Under the pieces are notes generated by a model that was given only the letters and a program-made list of their open reading frames with translations, made no database searches and was not told the DNA's origin. A stretch of 31,267 nucleotides of DNA from CBDHDN01 sp965261585. GTDB taxonomy: Bacteria > Pseudomonadota > Alphaproteobacteria > UBA6615. The first letter of the stretch is position 1; each line of letters opens with the position of its first letter. The translations under genes and the position numbers were made by a program. The stretch spans positions 1-31,267 of the forward strand of contig CBDHDN010000034.1 of NCBI GenBank assembly GCA_965261585.1. Reading direction: 5' to 3'. Shown one piece after another: positions 17,695 to 26,316 of this stretch.

Positions 17695-18765
17695 CTACTC
17701 GACCCGCCAGCCATCGGCATAGAGCCCCGTGTGCGCCGGGTCGAATTCGAGGTGAGCGCCGTCCGACGGCAGGGCCACACCGTCACCGACCAGGATATTG
17801 ACCCGTTCGTCGGCACATCTGGCCTCGACGATCCGGTAGCGGCCGACATCGCTCACCTTGACGATTTGGGCCGGCAGGCCAGTTGCCGCGAACCGCACAT
17901 GTTCCGGCCGTACACCGATCTCCAGCCGACCACCTTTTCCACTCGCAGCCGCCGCTTCGCTCTGCACCGGGATCGGATGGCCGGCGATGAGCGGCACGCC
18001 ATTGACCAGCTCGCACGGCAGCACGTTCATGCCGGGAGAGCCGATGAAATGGCCCACGAAGGTGTGGTGCGGCCGCTCGAAAAGCTCGATCGGCGTGCCG
18101 ATCTGAACGACGGTTCCCTCGTGCATCACGACGACCTTGTCGGCGAACGTCAGCGCCTCCGTCTGGTCGTGGGTCACGTAGATCATCGTCACCCTGATAC
18201 GCTGATGAAGCTCCTTGAGCTTTGAGCGCAGCTGCCATTTCAGGTGCGGGTCGATCACGGTCAGCGGCTCGTCGAACAGGATGGCGTCGACGTCGGAGCG
18301 AACGATGCCTCGGCCGAGCGAGATTTTCTGCTTGCCGTCCGCGGTCAGGCCGGCCGCGCGCCGCGGCAACATGTCGTCGAGTTCGAGAAGCGACGCGATC
18401 TCCCGCACGCGGGCGTCGATCTCGGCCTCGGGCACGCCACGATTGCGCAGCGGAAATGCCAAATTGTCACGCACGGTCATCGTGTCGTAGACGACTGGGA
18501 ACTGAAACACCTGGGCGATGTTGCGCTGACCGGGCGGTGCGTCGGTAACGTCCTCGTCGCCGAACAGCACGCGGCCCTGGGTCGGCTTGATCAGTCCGGA
18601 GATGATGTTCAGCAGGGTTGTCTTGCCGCAGCCCGACGGGCCGAGCAGCGCATAGGCGCCACCATCCGACCAGGCGACGTCCGTTTCCTTCAGCGCCCAA
18701 TCGTCCGGAGTTGCCGGCGCCTCGACGTAGCTGTGCCGCAGATTCTGGAGTGTGATTTCAGACAT
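17695..18765 (-). CDS. glpT: ABC transporter ATP-binding protein GlpT (glycerol-type)
   Basis: A 356-residue ATPase of the MalK/UgpC group. Walker A GPSGCGKT is at 42-49. The signature is variant, KISLGRG at 147-153 in place of LSGGQ. Walker B is AILFDEP (161-167), the D-loop IDPH, and the H-loop YVTHDQTEAL has the His near 199. A C-terminal regulatory (TOBE-like) domain follows. The ATG at 18765 directly follows the TAA of the upstream ATPase gene. It pairs with the other ATPase as a heterodimer in this transporter class. The name follows the Rhizobium glpSTPQUV operon and is not the E. coli glycerol-3-phosphate antiporter. Confidence 0.85.
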   Translation of the reverse strand: MSEITLQNLRHSYVEAPATPDDWALKETDVAWSDGGAYALLGPSGCGKTTLLNIISGLIKPTQGRVLFGDEDVTDAPPGQRNIAQVFQFPVVYDTMTVRDNLAFPLRNRGVPEAEIDARVREIASLLELDDMLPRRAAGLTADGKQKISLGRGIVRSDVDAILFDEPLTVIDPHLKWQLRSKLKELHQRIRVTMIYVTHDQTEALTFADKVVVMHEGTVVQIGTPIELFERPHHTFVGHFIGSPGMNVLPCELVNGVPLIAGHPIPVQSEAAAASGKGGRLEIGVRPEHVRFAATGLPAQIVKVSDVGRYRIVEARCADERVNILVGDGVALPSDGAHLEFDPAHTGLYADGWRVE

Positions 18766-19904
18766 TTATGCCTGCATCACTTTGCCTGGCTGGCGTGCCC
18801 CGTGTGCATGGCGCGCATTGTCGGCTCCGGCAGCGCCGGTCGATGCAGCGATCAGCAGGCCGTCGGTGTCGAAATACATGCAGCCATCCACGTTCAGATG
18901 AAACGTCTCGGTCTCGCCGACCTCGAGGGCATGGACGCCGTGCGACTGGGATATCCAGTTCAGCGCGCCATGCGAGAAATGGATCACGCTCTCGGCCCCG
19001 CTGAGCTCGGTGATCTGCACCTTGCCCGCCAGTTGCGTCGTCGCCGCACCGTTGGCACGCGTGGCGATGGGGGCCTGATCCCGACCGTGTAGGCCCCATC
19101 CGGAAGGCCGTGCAGGCCGGCTGGAGCCTGCCAACCGACGGTATCGCTGAGCACGATACGGGGTCCGCGTTTTTCGACCCGCGCAACGTTGATCGGCGGA
19201 TCTGAAAACACTTGGGCGGTCACAACGTCGACGGGCTCGCGATAGACGCTCGGCGTCGGCCCGAATTGCGTAATGCGACCTTCATGCATCGCCGCGGTGT
19301 GACCGGCGAGCAGCAGCGCTTCCAGTGGTTCGCTTGTCGCGTAGACGACGGTGCAACGCCGACCGGCGAACAGCCTCGGCAGCTCGTCACGCAACTCTTC
19401 CCGCAGCTTGAAGTCGAGGTTGGCCAGCGGCTCATCCAGTAGAACGAGGTCCGAGTCCTTGACCAGAGCGCGCGCCAGCGCCGTCCGCTGCTGTTGACCA
19501 CCGGACAGCTCGGACGGGTTCCGGGCCAGCATCGGCGTCAACCGCAACAACTCGGCCGTGCGCAGGACGCGGTCCTTGACCTCGCCACGCTTGACGCCGG
19601 CGACACGCAGCGGCGAGGCGATATTCTCGAAGACGGTGAGGCTGGGGTAGTTGATGAACTGCTGGTGGACCATGGCAACGTTGCGTCGCTGTACCGAAAC
19701 GCCGGTCACGTTCTTGCCGTTGAACCAAATCTCACCGGAGGTCGGCCGCTCCAGGCCGGCCATCAGCTGCAACAGCGTCGTCTTGCCGGCCAGCGTCGTC
19801 CCCAGCAGGACGTTGAAGCCCTCGTCCTTCAGCTCGACGCTGGTCTCATGGATATGGGTCTCGCCGCCGACCCGTTTGACCACGTTCTTTAGCTGAAGGC
19901 TCAC
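18766..19904 (-). pseudogene. glpS: ABC transporter ATP-binding protein GlpS, one-base frameshift
   Basis: Starts at ATG 19904 (MSLQLKNVVKRVGGETHIHE). Walker A is GTTLAGKT (35-42), the signature LSGGQ (133-137), and Walker B LVLLDEP (153-159). The usual H-loop His is replaced: VVYATSEPLEALLL. The frame breaks in the GGGGG run at 19069-19073 (plus strand), where one base is missing. The other frame continues IATRANGAATTQLAGKVQIT and then the regulatory domain to a TAA at 18766-18768. The span is 1139 bases; with one base restored it is 380 codons. The nucleotide-binding domain is complete before the break, so the shift affects only the C-terminal regulatory part. A homopolymer sequencing error is possible. 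Confidence 0.8.
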
Positions 19905-20018
19905 GACTTAGACCTCGATCGGTCAGGCGTCCGCGGCACCCACCGAAGGCCCGCGACGAACGTCACCGATTGACCAATGGCGCAGCAGGCCTGGGCTGCG
20001 CAGACGGCGGTTGGGCGA

Positions 20019-20056
20019 TGATTGCCCGAGAAGGAATTCTCCTTCCCGGGCAATCA
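20019..20056. promoter_or_regulatory. 17-bp stem-loop between binding-protein and ATPase genes
   Basis: TGATTGCCCGAGAAGGA pairs with TCCTTCCCGGGCAATCA (one mismatch) around a 4-base ATTC loop. It lies between the stop of the binding-protein gene (20068) and the ATPase start (19904), and no T run follows. Such hairpins in ABC operons usually protect the upstream mRNA so the binding protein is made in excess. Function is inferred from position. Confidence 0.6.
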
Positions 20057-20067
20057 ATCAACGTGGA

Positions 20068-21143
20068 CTACGAACGATCCCAGCGCTTGATCAGCTCGTC
20101 GTAATCGACGGTCTCGCCCTGGGGCTTCTCGTTGGCGAGCTTCGCCTTCGGGCCGCCCGGCACACCGAGCCACGCCGATGCGTCCTGCTCGGCATTCAGG
20201 CGCGGGCCGCAACCGCCATAGACGCCAGCCGCCTCGTCCGCCGCCTGCATGCGTGCCATGACGTCGTCCATCTGAGCGGCCATGCGGTCCATCGCCTCTT
20301 GCGGCGTGAACGCGCCGGAGTTGACGTCGCCGATGTTCTGCCACCACAGCTGTGCCAGCTTCGGATAGTCGGGAACATTGATGCCCGTCGGCGTCCAATT
20401 CACGCGATCGGGCGAGCGGTAGAACTCGACCAGACCGCCCAGCTTGGGCGCCCGCTCGGTGAAGGATTCGTGGCGAATGTCACTGTCGCGGATGATCGTC
20501 AAGCCAACGTGGCTTTTCCGCAGGGACACCGACTTCGAGACCGTGAACTGCGCATAGAGCCAGGCCGCCTTGCGACGATCGACGGGGGTGGACTTCATGA
20601 GAGTCCACGAGCCGGCATCCTGATAGCCGAGCTTCTGACCCTCTTTCCAGTACGGTCCGTGCGGCGAAGGCGCCATCCGCCACAGCGGCGTACCCTCGTC
20701 ATCGACCGTGTTGTTGCCGTCGCTCTTAGGCGCCACCATGTTCGCCGTGAAGGCGGTGTACCAGAAGATCTGCTGGGCCACGTTGCCCTGTGAGAGCGCC
20801 GGCAGCGACTGGTAGAAGTCATAGTCCGCCGCTGCGGGCGGCGCATACTGGCGCAGCCACTCATCCCACTTGCGGATGGCATAGACCGCCGCCGGCCCGT
20901 TCGCGGCGCCGCCTCGCGACACCGACGGGCCGGCCGGGTTGCACGAATCCGCTTCCATGCGAATTCCCCATTCGTCGATCGGCCGGCCGTTCGGAATGCC
21001 AGCGGAGCCGGCGCCGGCCATCGACAGCCAGGCATCGGTCATGCGCCAACCCAGATCGGGCGCACGCTTGCCGTAGTCCATATGACCGTAGACACGCACG
21101 CCATCGATCTCTCCAACGCGCTCGGTGAAGAACTCGGCAATGT
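20068..21143 (-). pseudogene. glpV: glycerol-type ABC substrate-binding protein GlpV, C-terminal part
   Basis: From the IS66 border the frame reads IAEFFTERVGEIDGVRVYGH, then MDYGKRAPDLGWRMTDAWLS and, later, HGPYWKEGQKLGYQDAGSW and PKLAQLWWQNIGD, ending at a stop at 20068. These are features of the large binding protein of the glycerol-type ABC transporter. Nothing corresponds to roughly the first 200 mature residues. A signal-peptide remnant that should head this gene is at 22315-22374, beyond an IS66-like remnant. The few residues before IAEFF (MPRLH) come from the insertion sequence. Confidence 0.8.
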
Positions 21144-22338
21144 GTAACCGGGGCAAAAGACCGGGCGGCTAGGCCATTTCCATGCATCGTTGTCTGACGA
21201 GGCCGGGTAGAGATGGCACCGGTGTTGCGTTCGGGACCTGGAGACGGTCGCCGAGATAATGCCAATATTGAGATCCCGAGCTTTCGGCAGGTCTTCATCA
21301 GCCCGATGAAGGTGTCGCGGGCCTGCTTGCCGGATTGCGAGCGGGTGCCGGCGGAGAGTTTTCGCCGGGTGACCATGGCGCGGATGTCGTTTTCCGAGCC
21401 ATTGGTATTGAGCGGCACCTCCGGGCGGTCGAGGACGACCAGCAATTCGAGCCTGTTGGCGTGGATACGCGCCAGCAGCCGATCCAGGGTGATGAAGCCG
21501 GTTTTACTGGTGAAGAGCGCATCGAAGCGGCGCGCCAGTTGCCCGCCGAGCCTTTTGCTTGGCTTTCGGCGATAGGCTTTCAGAGCGGCGTAGAGCGACC
21601 AGAGTCGGGCTTGTATGCGTTCCTTTTCCCGCCGCTGGTGATCGGTGAAGGCATCCAGCTTGTGGATCAACCGCTCGGCGTGAACCCAGCACAAGGCATG
21701 CCGGCCGACATTGAACTGACCGGCGTCGTCGCTGAGGATCACGGTGTCGGCCAGCAGTCCGTGCGCCTGGATGGCGCCCCACAAAGCGCCTTCGGTGGCG
21801 ATCCGCACCGGCTCGGGATGGACGTTCAGGGCGGTAATGCCAAGCTGCTCCAGGTGGGCCATCCAGGCCCCTTCACTGGCAAAGCGCCGGGATTTACACC
21901 CGTTGCCGGGCGCTTCGGCCAAGCGGGCAATCACCGGGCCGGCCAGATTGCGCTTATGCATGTAGGCAAAGGCCGCCGCGTTGAGTACATAGTCCCCATG
22001 CCCGGCCTGCAGCAGCTCCAGGAAGTTCAGACGGCTCTTGGAAAAGGTCGTGCCAACCCAGGCGAACGCATCATTGCCGATCTGCGTCGTCACCCCGTTG
22101 CGATTGCCATGCCGGGCGCCGGTGTCGTCCACGCTGATCCAGGGTGCGCCTTCCAGGCCGGCGCGCAAGACCGCCTGGCTCTCGGCGACGAAATCTTCCT
22201 GGCCCTGGTTCAAGAGCCGCATGATCTGGCGCTTGGAGATATCAACGCCGAGATCACGCAATAGTCTCGTCAAACGTTCCACGCTGGTTTGGGCCCCGTG
22301 GTATTGGGCCAACACGAAGCGGCGAAGCTCGGCGCCGC
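21144..22338 (-). mobile_element. IS66-like insertion sequence remnant, one end lost
   Basis: The 3' end (relative to the transposase) is visible as GTAACCGGGGCAAAAGACCG from 21144, resembling the GTAA ends of IS66 elements. The other end is missing: the transposase reading frame begins inside the usual N-terminal region and abuts the signal peptide of the transporter binding protein. No matching inverted repeat was found to the right. The right limit, about 22320-22340, is approximate. This looks like an insertion followed by a deletion. Confidence 0.7.
21169..22330 (-). pseudogene. IS66-family transposase, 5'-truncated and frameshifted
   Basis: The frame reads ELRRFVLAQYHGAQTSVERL, then SKRQIMRLL, WISVDDTGARHG (first D), VILSDDAGQFNVGRHALCWV (second D) and PLNTNGSENDIRAMVTRRK (E), typical of the IS66 DDE transposase. 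The family N-terminus is absent. Near 21264-21269 a base appears to be extra: after KLGIS the other frame reads WHYLGDRLQVPNATPVPSLP and ends at the stop at 21169-21171. Only the GTG at 22315 could serve as a start, and there is no sign that it is used. It is unlikely to be active. Confidence 0.8.
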
Positions 22339-22374
22339 CGCCATGGCAACAGCCGTTAGTAGCTGTTTTCTCAC
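22315..22374 (-). pseudogene. glpV: N-terminal signal peptide remnant of the transporter substrate-binding protein
   Basis: A GTG at 22374 with AAGGGAGG a few bases upstream encodes MRKQLLTAVAMAAAPSFAAS: two basic residues, a hydrophobic core and a likely cleavage site after SFA. Downstream the sequence becomes the IS66-like transposase in another frame, at about 22320-22340. This is the right place, strand and type for the start of the binding-protein gene whose C-terminal part lies at 20068-21143. The frame runs on only briefly into transposase sequence. It is too short to be a gene on its own. Confidence 0.65.
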
Positions 22375-22410
22375 GATGCCCTCCCTTAGAGTGATTTTCG
22401 AGGATGGCAC

Positions 22411-22438
22411 GCTATCTGCAAACGAATCCGAGAGTCAA
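22411..22438 (-). promoter_or_regulatory. possible sigma-70-like promoter of the transporter operon
   Basis: On the minus strand TTGACT (22438-22433) is followed after 16 bases by GATAGC (22416-22411), about 37 bases before the GTG at 22374. The -10 match is weak. Its position in the 91-base gap between the P450 gene and the signal peptide supports it. Confidence 0.35.
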
Positions 22439-22465
22439 TCGAGCTGCAGGGCATGGGCCGAACGC

Positions 22466-23653
22466 TCAGACCGCGACCGGCAGCGCCGTGAAGCCGCGGA
22501 AGCGGGCGCGGCCGCCACGCACGCCGGGGCCGGCCCGGCGCAGGTCGGGAAAGCGCGCGACCAGGCGGCCGATCGCGACGCGTCCCTCCATGCGGGCGAG
22601 CGGCGCACCGAGGCAGGCATGGACGCCGGCGGCGAACGCGACATGCCGGTTCGGCCGGCGCGCGATGTCGAGGCGGTCGGGGTCGGCGAACTGCGCGGGG
22701 TCGCGGTTGGCGCCGCCGATCGAGGTCATGATCTGGGTCCCCGGCGGCATCGCCACGCCGCCGATCTCGATCGGCTCCGAGACGCCGCGGTTGCCGATCT
22801 GCAAGGGACTGTCGAAGCGCAGCATCTCCTCGATTGCGCATCCGATCAGCGTCGGGTCGGCGGCGAGGCGCCTGAGCTCGCCCGGGAAATCGAGCAGCGC
22901 GTTGACCCCGTTGCCGACCAGGTTCGTCGTCGTCTCGTGGCCGGCGTTCAGCAGGAAGATGCAGTTCTGGATCAGCTCGGTCTCGCTCAACCGGTCGCCG
23001 TCCTCCTCCGCCGCGATCAGTTCGGCCATGATGTCGTCGCCGTAGCGGTCGGGGTGGCGCCGGCGGTCGGCCAGCAGCGCACCCAGGAAGGCCTTGAAGT
23101 CGGCGACGGCACGATTGCCGGCCGCGACCATCTCAGGCGTCGCCGTCGGCTCCAACGGCGTCAGGATCGCGTTCGACCAGCGCTGCAACGGCGCGCGCTC
23201 GGCCGGCGGAATGCCGAGCATGGTGCAGATCACCTCGACCGGCAGCGCGAACGCGAAGTCCTCGACCGCATCCATGCCGCCCGCCGCCGCGCAAGCGTCG
23301 AGCAGGCCGTCGACCAGCGCGACGACGCGGTGCTCGAGCCGCTGCATGGCGCGCGGCGTGAACGCATGGGCGACCCGCTTGCGGATGCGCGTATGGCGCG
23401 GCGGGTCGCTGAACAGCATGGACGTCGTGTGCTGCTCCAACAGCGGCCCCTCGCCGAACTTGCGGCGGTACATCGCCGTCTTGTCGGACTTCATCGACTT
23501 CGTGCGATAGATCTGCGACACGTCGGCGTAGCGGGTGATGTAGTAGGTGCCGTCGCTGTTGCGGTGGACCGGATCCGTCCGCCGCAGCCGGTGATAGGTC
23601 GGAAACGGATCCTCCAGGAACGCCGGCGTCAGGCGATAGATGTCGAAGGCCAT
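22466..23653 (-). CDS. cytochrome P450
   Basis: A 395-residue bacterial class I P450 monooxygenase. Numbered from the ATG at 23653: the I-helix oxygen-binding AGHETT is at 237-242, the K-helix ExxR at 275-279 (EEMLR), and the heme ligand loop FAAGVHACLG near 340-349 with the Cys at 347. There is no membrane anchor, so it is soluble and needs a ferredoxin and reductase, not encoded here. A TTG at 23668 would add five residues but lies inside a palindrome, so the ATG is preferred. It is divergent from the AtuA-like pair and may share an operator with it. The substrate cannot be read from sequence. Confidence 0.9.
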   Translation of the reverse strand: MAFDIYRLTPAFLEDPFPTYHRLRRTDPVHRNSDGTYYITRYADVSQIYRTKSMKSDKTAMYRRKFGEGPLLEQHTTSMLFSDPPRHTRIRKRVAHAFTPRAMQRLEHRVVALVDGLLDACAAAGGMDAVEDFAFALPVEVICTMLGIPPAERAPLQRWSNAILTPLEPTATPEMVAAGNRAVADFKAFLGALLADRRRHPDRYGDDIMAELIAAEEDGDRLSETELIQNCIFLLNAGHETTTNLVGNGVNALLDFPGELRRLAADPTLIGCAIEEMLRFDSPLQIGNRGVSEPIEIGGVAMPPGTQIMTSIGGANRDPAQFADPDRLDIARRPNRHVAFAAGVHACLGAPLARMEGRVAIGRLVARFPDLRRAGPGVRGGRARFRGFTALPVAV

Positions 23654-23656
23654 AGC

Positions 23657-23671
23657 ATATTGTAACAATAT
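23657..23671. promoter_or_regulatory. 15-bp perfect palindrome in the P450/AtuA divergent promoter
   Basis: ATATTGTAACAATAT (7-bp arms around a central A) lies 4 bases before the P450 ATG at 23653 and 49 bases before the AtuA-like ATG at 23720. Such AT-rich palindromes in a GC-rich region are typical operators. It could coordinate both genes through a regulator not in this window. Confidence 0.55.
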
Positions 23672-23719
23672 TCACGGGCGACCGATCCGTCCGCCGCGAC
23701 CAGGATCAGGGGGCACGCC

Positions 23720-25087
23720 ATGGCAGCGGAAGCGATGACCGTCAGGTTGGGCGGTGGCTCGGCCGGCGCGGAGGAGCGGATCGACCCCGCGGTCGACCTC
23801 GCCGCGCAGGGCGGCCTCGACTATCTGATCTTCGATTCCCTGTCGGAATCGGAATTGTCGCTGATCGAGAGCGCCCGACAAAGTGATCCGAGTGTGCCCG
23901 GCTATGACGTGTTCGCCGAGCCGCGGCTGACCGAAGTGATGCCGGCCTGTGCACGCAACGGCGTCAAGATCATCGGCAACATGGGCGCGGCGGATCCCGA
24001 GGGCGCCCAGGACCTGGCCCTGGCGATCGCCCGGCGCCTCGGCCTCAAGGGCCGGCGCGTCGCCGCCGTGACCGGCGACAACGTCCTGGGGCTCGTCAAA
24101 TCGCTCAACCTGACCGTCGCCGAAACGGGCCGCGGCGTCGACGCGTTCGGCGACGACCTGGTCGCGGCCTTCGCCTACATCCCGGGCGATCCAATCGTCA
24201 CGGCGCTCGCCGACGGCGCCGACATCGTCGTCACCGGCCGCGTCGGCGACGCCTCGCTGTTCCTGGCGCCGCTGGTCCACGAATTCGGCTGGCCGGACGA
24301 CGATTGGGACCGGCGTGCCAGGGGCATCGTCGTCGGGCATCTGTTGGAGTGCGCGGCCCAGGTGACCGGCGGGTTCTTCGCCGACCCGCCCTACAAGGTG
24401 GTGCCCGACCTCGATCGCCTGGGCTTTCCCATCGCCGAGGTGTCACGCGACGGCACGGCCGTCATCACGAAGCTCGCCGACGCCGGCGGGCTCGTCAGTC
24501 CCGCGACCTGTGCCGAACAGCTGCTCTACGAGGTGCACGATCCGGCGCACTACATCGAGGCCGACGTCATCAGCGACTTCTCCGAGATTGCGTTCGAGGT
24601 TGTCGGCCGCGACCGCGTAAGGATCGCCGGCGCGATCCGGGGCAAGCCGAAACCCGATCGCCTCAAGGTGGCGCTGGGTGTGCGCGAGGGCTGGCTCGGC
24701 GCCGGCACCGTCTACTATGGCGGACCCGGCGCCCTCGGCCGGGCCAAGCTAGCGGCCGACGCGATGACCCGCCGCTTCGAGCATATCGGCCTGCGGCCGG
24801 AGGCCCTGCGCGTCGATTACCTGGGCGTCAATGGCCTCTACGGCTCGGCCCCCGGCGTGCCCGCGAGCGAGCCCTGGGAGGTCGGCCTGCGCATCGCCGG
24901 CCGCACCAAGAGCCGCACCGAGGCCGCCATGATCGCGCGCGAGGTGTCGACGGCGTTGTCCAACAATGGGCCGGCGGGCGTGTCGTGCCGGCAACGGCAG
25001 TACGAGCTGAAGGAGGTCGTGGGCTACTACACCGCGTTCATCCCCAGGGACGCGGTAACGTCACACGTCAGCGTCAAGGAGGCATAG
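23720..25087 (+). CDS. AtuA-family protein (DUF1446), acyclic terpene utilization-like
   Basis: A 455-residue protein related to AtuA of the acyclic terpene utilization pathway. The N-terminal RLGGGSAGAEERIDPAVDLA (about 9-28) and GVKIIGNMGAADPEGAQDLA (about 81-100) are conserved, with NGLYGSAPGVPASEPWEVGL near 371-390. In Pseudomonas AtuA is in the citronellol/geraniol cluster, but many members are of unknown function. The ATG at 23720 has AGGGGG 7 bases upstream. It is followed after 2 bases by its usual small partner and is divergent from the P450. The pathway is inferred; no other atu genes are seen. Confidence 0.82.
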   Translation: MAAEAMTVRLGGGSAGAEERIDPAVDLAAQGGLDYLIFDSLSESELSLIESARQSDPSVPGYDVFAEPRLTEVMPACARNGVKIIGNMGAADPEGAQDLALAIARRLGLKGRRVAAVTGDNVLGLVKSLNLTVAETGRGVDAFGDDLVAAFAYIPGDPIVTALADGADIVVTGRVGDASLFLAPLVHEFGWPDDDWDRRARGIVVGHLLECAAQVTGGFFADPPYKVVPDLDRLGFPIAEVSRDGTAVITKLADAGGLVSPATCAEQLLYEVHDPAHYIEADVISDFSEIAFEVVGRDRVRIAGAIRGKPKPDRLKVALGVREGWLGAGTVYYGGPGALGRAKLAADAMTRRFEHIGLRPEALRVDYLGVNGLYGSAPGVPASEPWEVGLRIAGRTKSRTEAAMIAREVSTALSNNGPAGVSCRQRQYELKEVVGYYTAFIPRDAVTSHVSVKEA

Positions 25088-25089
25088 CG

Positions 25090-25428
25090 ATGCCGCGGAT
25101 CAGCCTGCGGGAGATCTGCCATTCGCGCGCCGGCGACAAGGGCGACATCACGAACATCTCGCTGATCGTCTACGACATCGCCGACTACGCGGTGGTTAGG
25201 CGCGCCGTCACGGCGCAACGGGTCAAGGCCTATTTCCGCGGCATCGCCCACGGCCGCGTCGACCGCTACGAGCTGCCGCGCATCGGCGCCCTGAACTTCG
25301 TGCTGCACGAGGCGTTGGACGGCGGCGTCACCCGCTCGCTGCGCGTCGACGGCCACGGCAAGTCGCTCAGCTCATACCTGCTCGCCATGGAAATCGACGT
25401 GCCGGGCGACCGCGCGGACGAGGCCTAG
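25090..25428 (+). CDS. AtuA-associated small ferredoxin-fold-like protein
   Basis: A 112-residue protein starting MPRISLREICHSRAGDKGDI with AGGAGG about 8 bases upstream. LREICHSRAGDKGDITNISL is the hallmark of the small domain found fused to or next to AtuA-type proteins. It starts 2 bases after the AtuA-like stop, so the two form an operon and probably a complex. Its role is unknown. Confidence 0.8.
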   Translation: MPRISLREICHSRAGDKGDITNISLIVYDIADYAVVRRAVTAQRVKAYFRGIAHGRVDRYELPRIGALNFVLHEALDGGVTRSLRVDGHGKSLSSYLLAMEIDVPGDRADEA

Positions 25429-25477
25429 GTCGCGCCTCCACTGCTATTGAGCTGTCATCCTCGTGCCACCCAAAGCC

Positions 25478-25506
25478 GTCATCCTCGTGTCAAGCACGAG
25501 GATGAC
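25478..25506. repeat. 12-bp-stem palindromic repeat between convergent genes
   Basis: GTCATCCTCGTG and CACGAGGATGAC are perfectly complementary around a 5-base loop (TCAAG). A further copy of the left arm (GTCATCCTCGTG) is at 25454-25465. This GTCATCCTCG hairpin is a common alphaproteobacterial extragenic repeat. Lying between convergent gene ends (25428 and 25539), it may serve as a bidirectional terminator. Confidence 0.65.
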
Positions 25507-25538
25507 AACGAGGGTAGTCCGCGTCAGCGGCGCCCGCG

Positions 25539-26162
25539 TCACTTAGCGGGCGACGCGCCGCGCCGGCGTGTCACGTGGAGCGGGGCGATATCGCCGAGCT
25601 CGAGGCGTCGGCGGTCGGGCTCCGGCGCGGCCAGCGGCGTCGCTTCCTGCAGGCTCGCGGCGCAGCGCACGGCCAGCTGCTGGTATTCGCGGGTGCCGCC
25701 GGCCTTCCAGGCGAGTTCCTCGTCGGTCAGTTCGCGCATGATCTTGGCCGGAATGCCGGCGACGAGGGTGCGCGGCGGCACCGCGAAGCCGGCTTTGACA
25801 AACGCGAGGGCGCCGACGAAGCTCGCCTCGCCGATCACCGCGCCGTCCATGACGACGGCGTTCATGCCGACGAGCGCGCGCCGCTTCACGGTGCAGCCAT
25901 GCAAGACGGCGCCATGGCCGATATGGCCGTCCTCCTCGATGCAGGTGTCGGTGCCGGGGAAGCCGTGCACGATGCAGTTGTCCTGCAGGTTGGCGCCACG
26001 GCCCATGACCAGGCGCCCCATGTCGCCGCGCAGGCTGGCGCCGGGGCCGACATAGCAGCCCGGGCCGACGATGACGTCGCCGATCACGACGGCCATGGGG
26101 TGGACGAACGCGCTCGGGTCAATCACCGGCACGATGCCGTCGATGGCATAGACCTTGGCCAT
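25539..26162 (-). CDS. paaY: PaaY-like gamma-carbonic-anhydrase/hexapeptide-repeat protein
   Basis: A 207-residue left-handed beta-helix protein with hexapeptide repeats. Residues 1-30 read MAKVYAIDGIVPVIDPSAFV and then HPMAVVIGDV. The metal-binding His cluster appears in NCIVHGFPG and DGHIGHGAVLHGC. The C-terminal ELTDEELAWKAGGTREYQQL is typical of PaaY/CaiE. PaaY is a thioesterase acting in phenylacetate degradation. It is divergent from a PaaG-like gene, which strengthens the assignment. The ATG at 26162 is chosen because the family N-terminus starts there; a longer frame upstream is not used. Confidence 0.85.
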   Translation of the reverse strand: MAKVYAIDGIVPVIDPSAFVHPMAVVIGDVIVGPGCYVGPGASLRGDMGRLVMGRGANLQDNCIVHGFPGTDTCIEEDGHIGHGAVLHGCTVKRRALVGMNAVVMDGAVIGEASFVGALAFVKAGFAVPPRTLVAGIPAKIMRELTDEELAWKAGGTREYQQLAVRCAASLQEATPLAAPEPDRRRLELGDIAPLHVTRRRGASPAK

Positions 26163-26316
26163 GGGCCTCTCATAGAGGCGCCGCCGGCGGCCGGCAAGTG
26201 GCTGCGGCCGTTCCCCGTAGCGCGCGGCCCGGGCATTCCGCGGCCGTGCGGGAATCCTGCTAGCATCGGCGCCGGTGGCGTGACCGACGGGGGCCACGCA
26301 ACGACAAGGCCCGGCG

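Noticed and set aside
20019..20056. The stem-loop as an intrinsic terminator.
   Set aside because: No T run follows on the minus strand and the downstream genes belong to the same operon.
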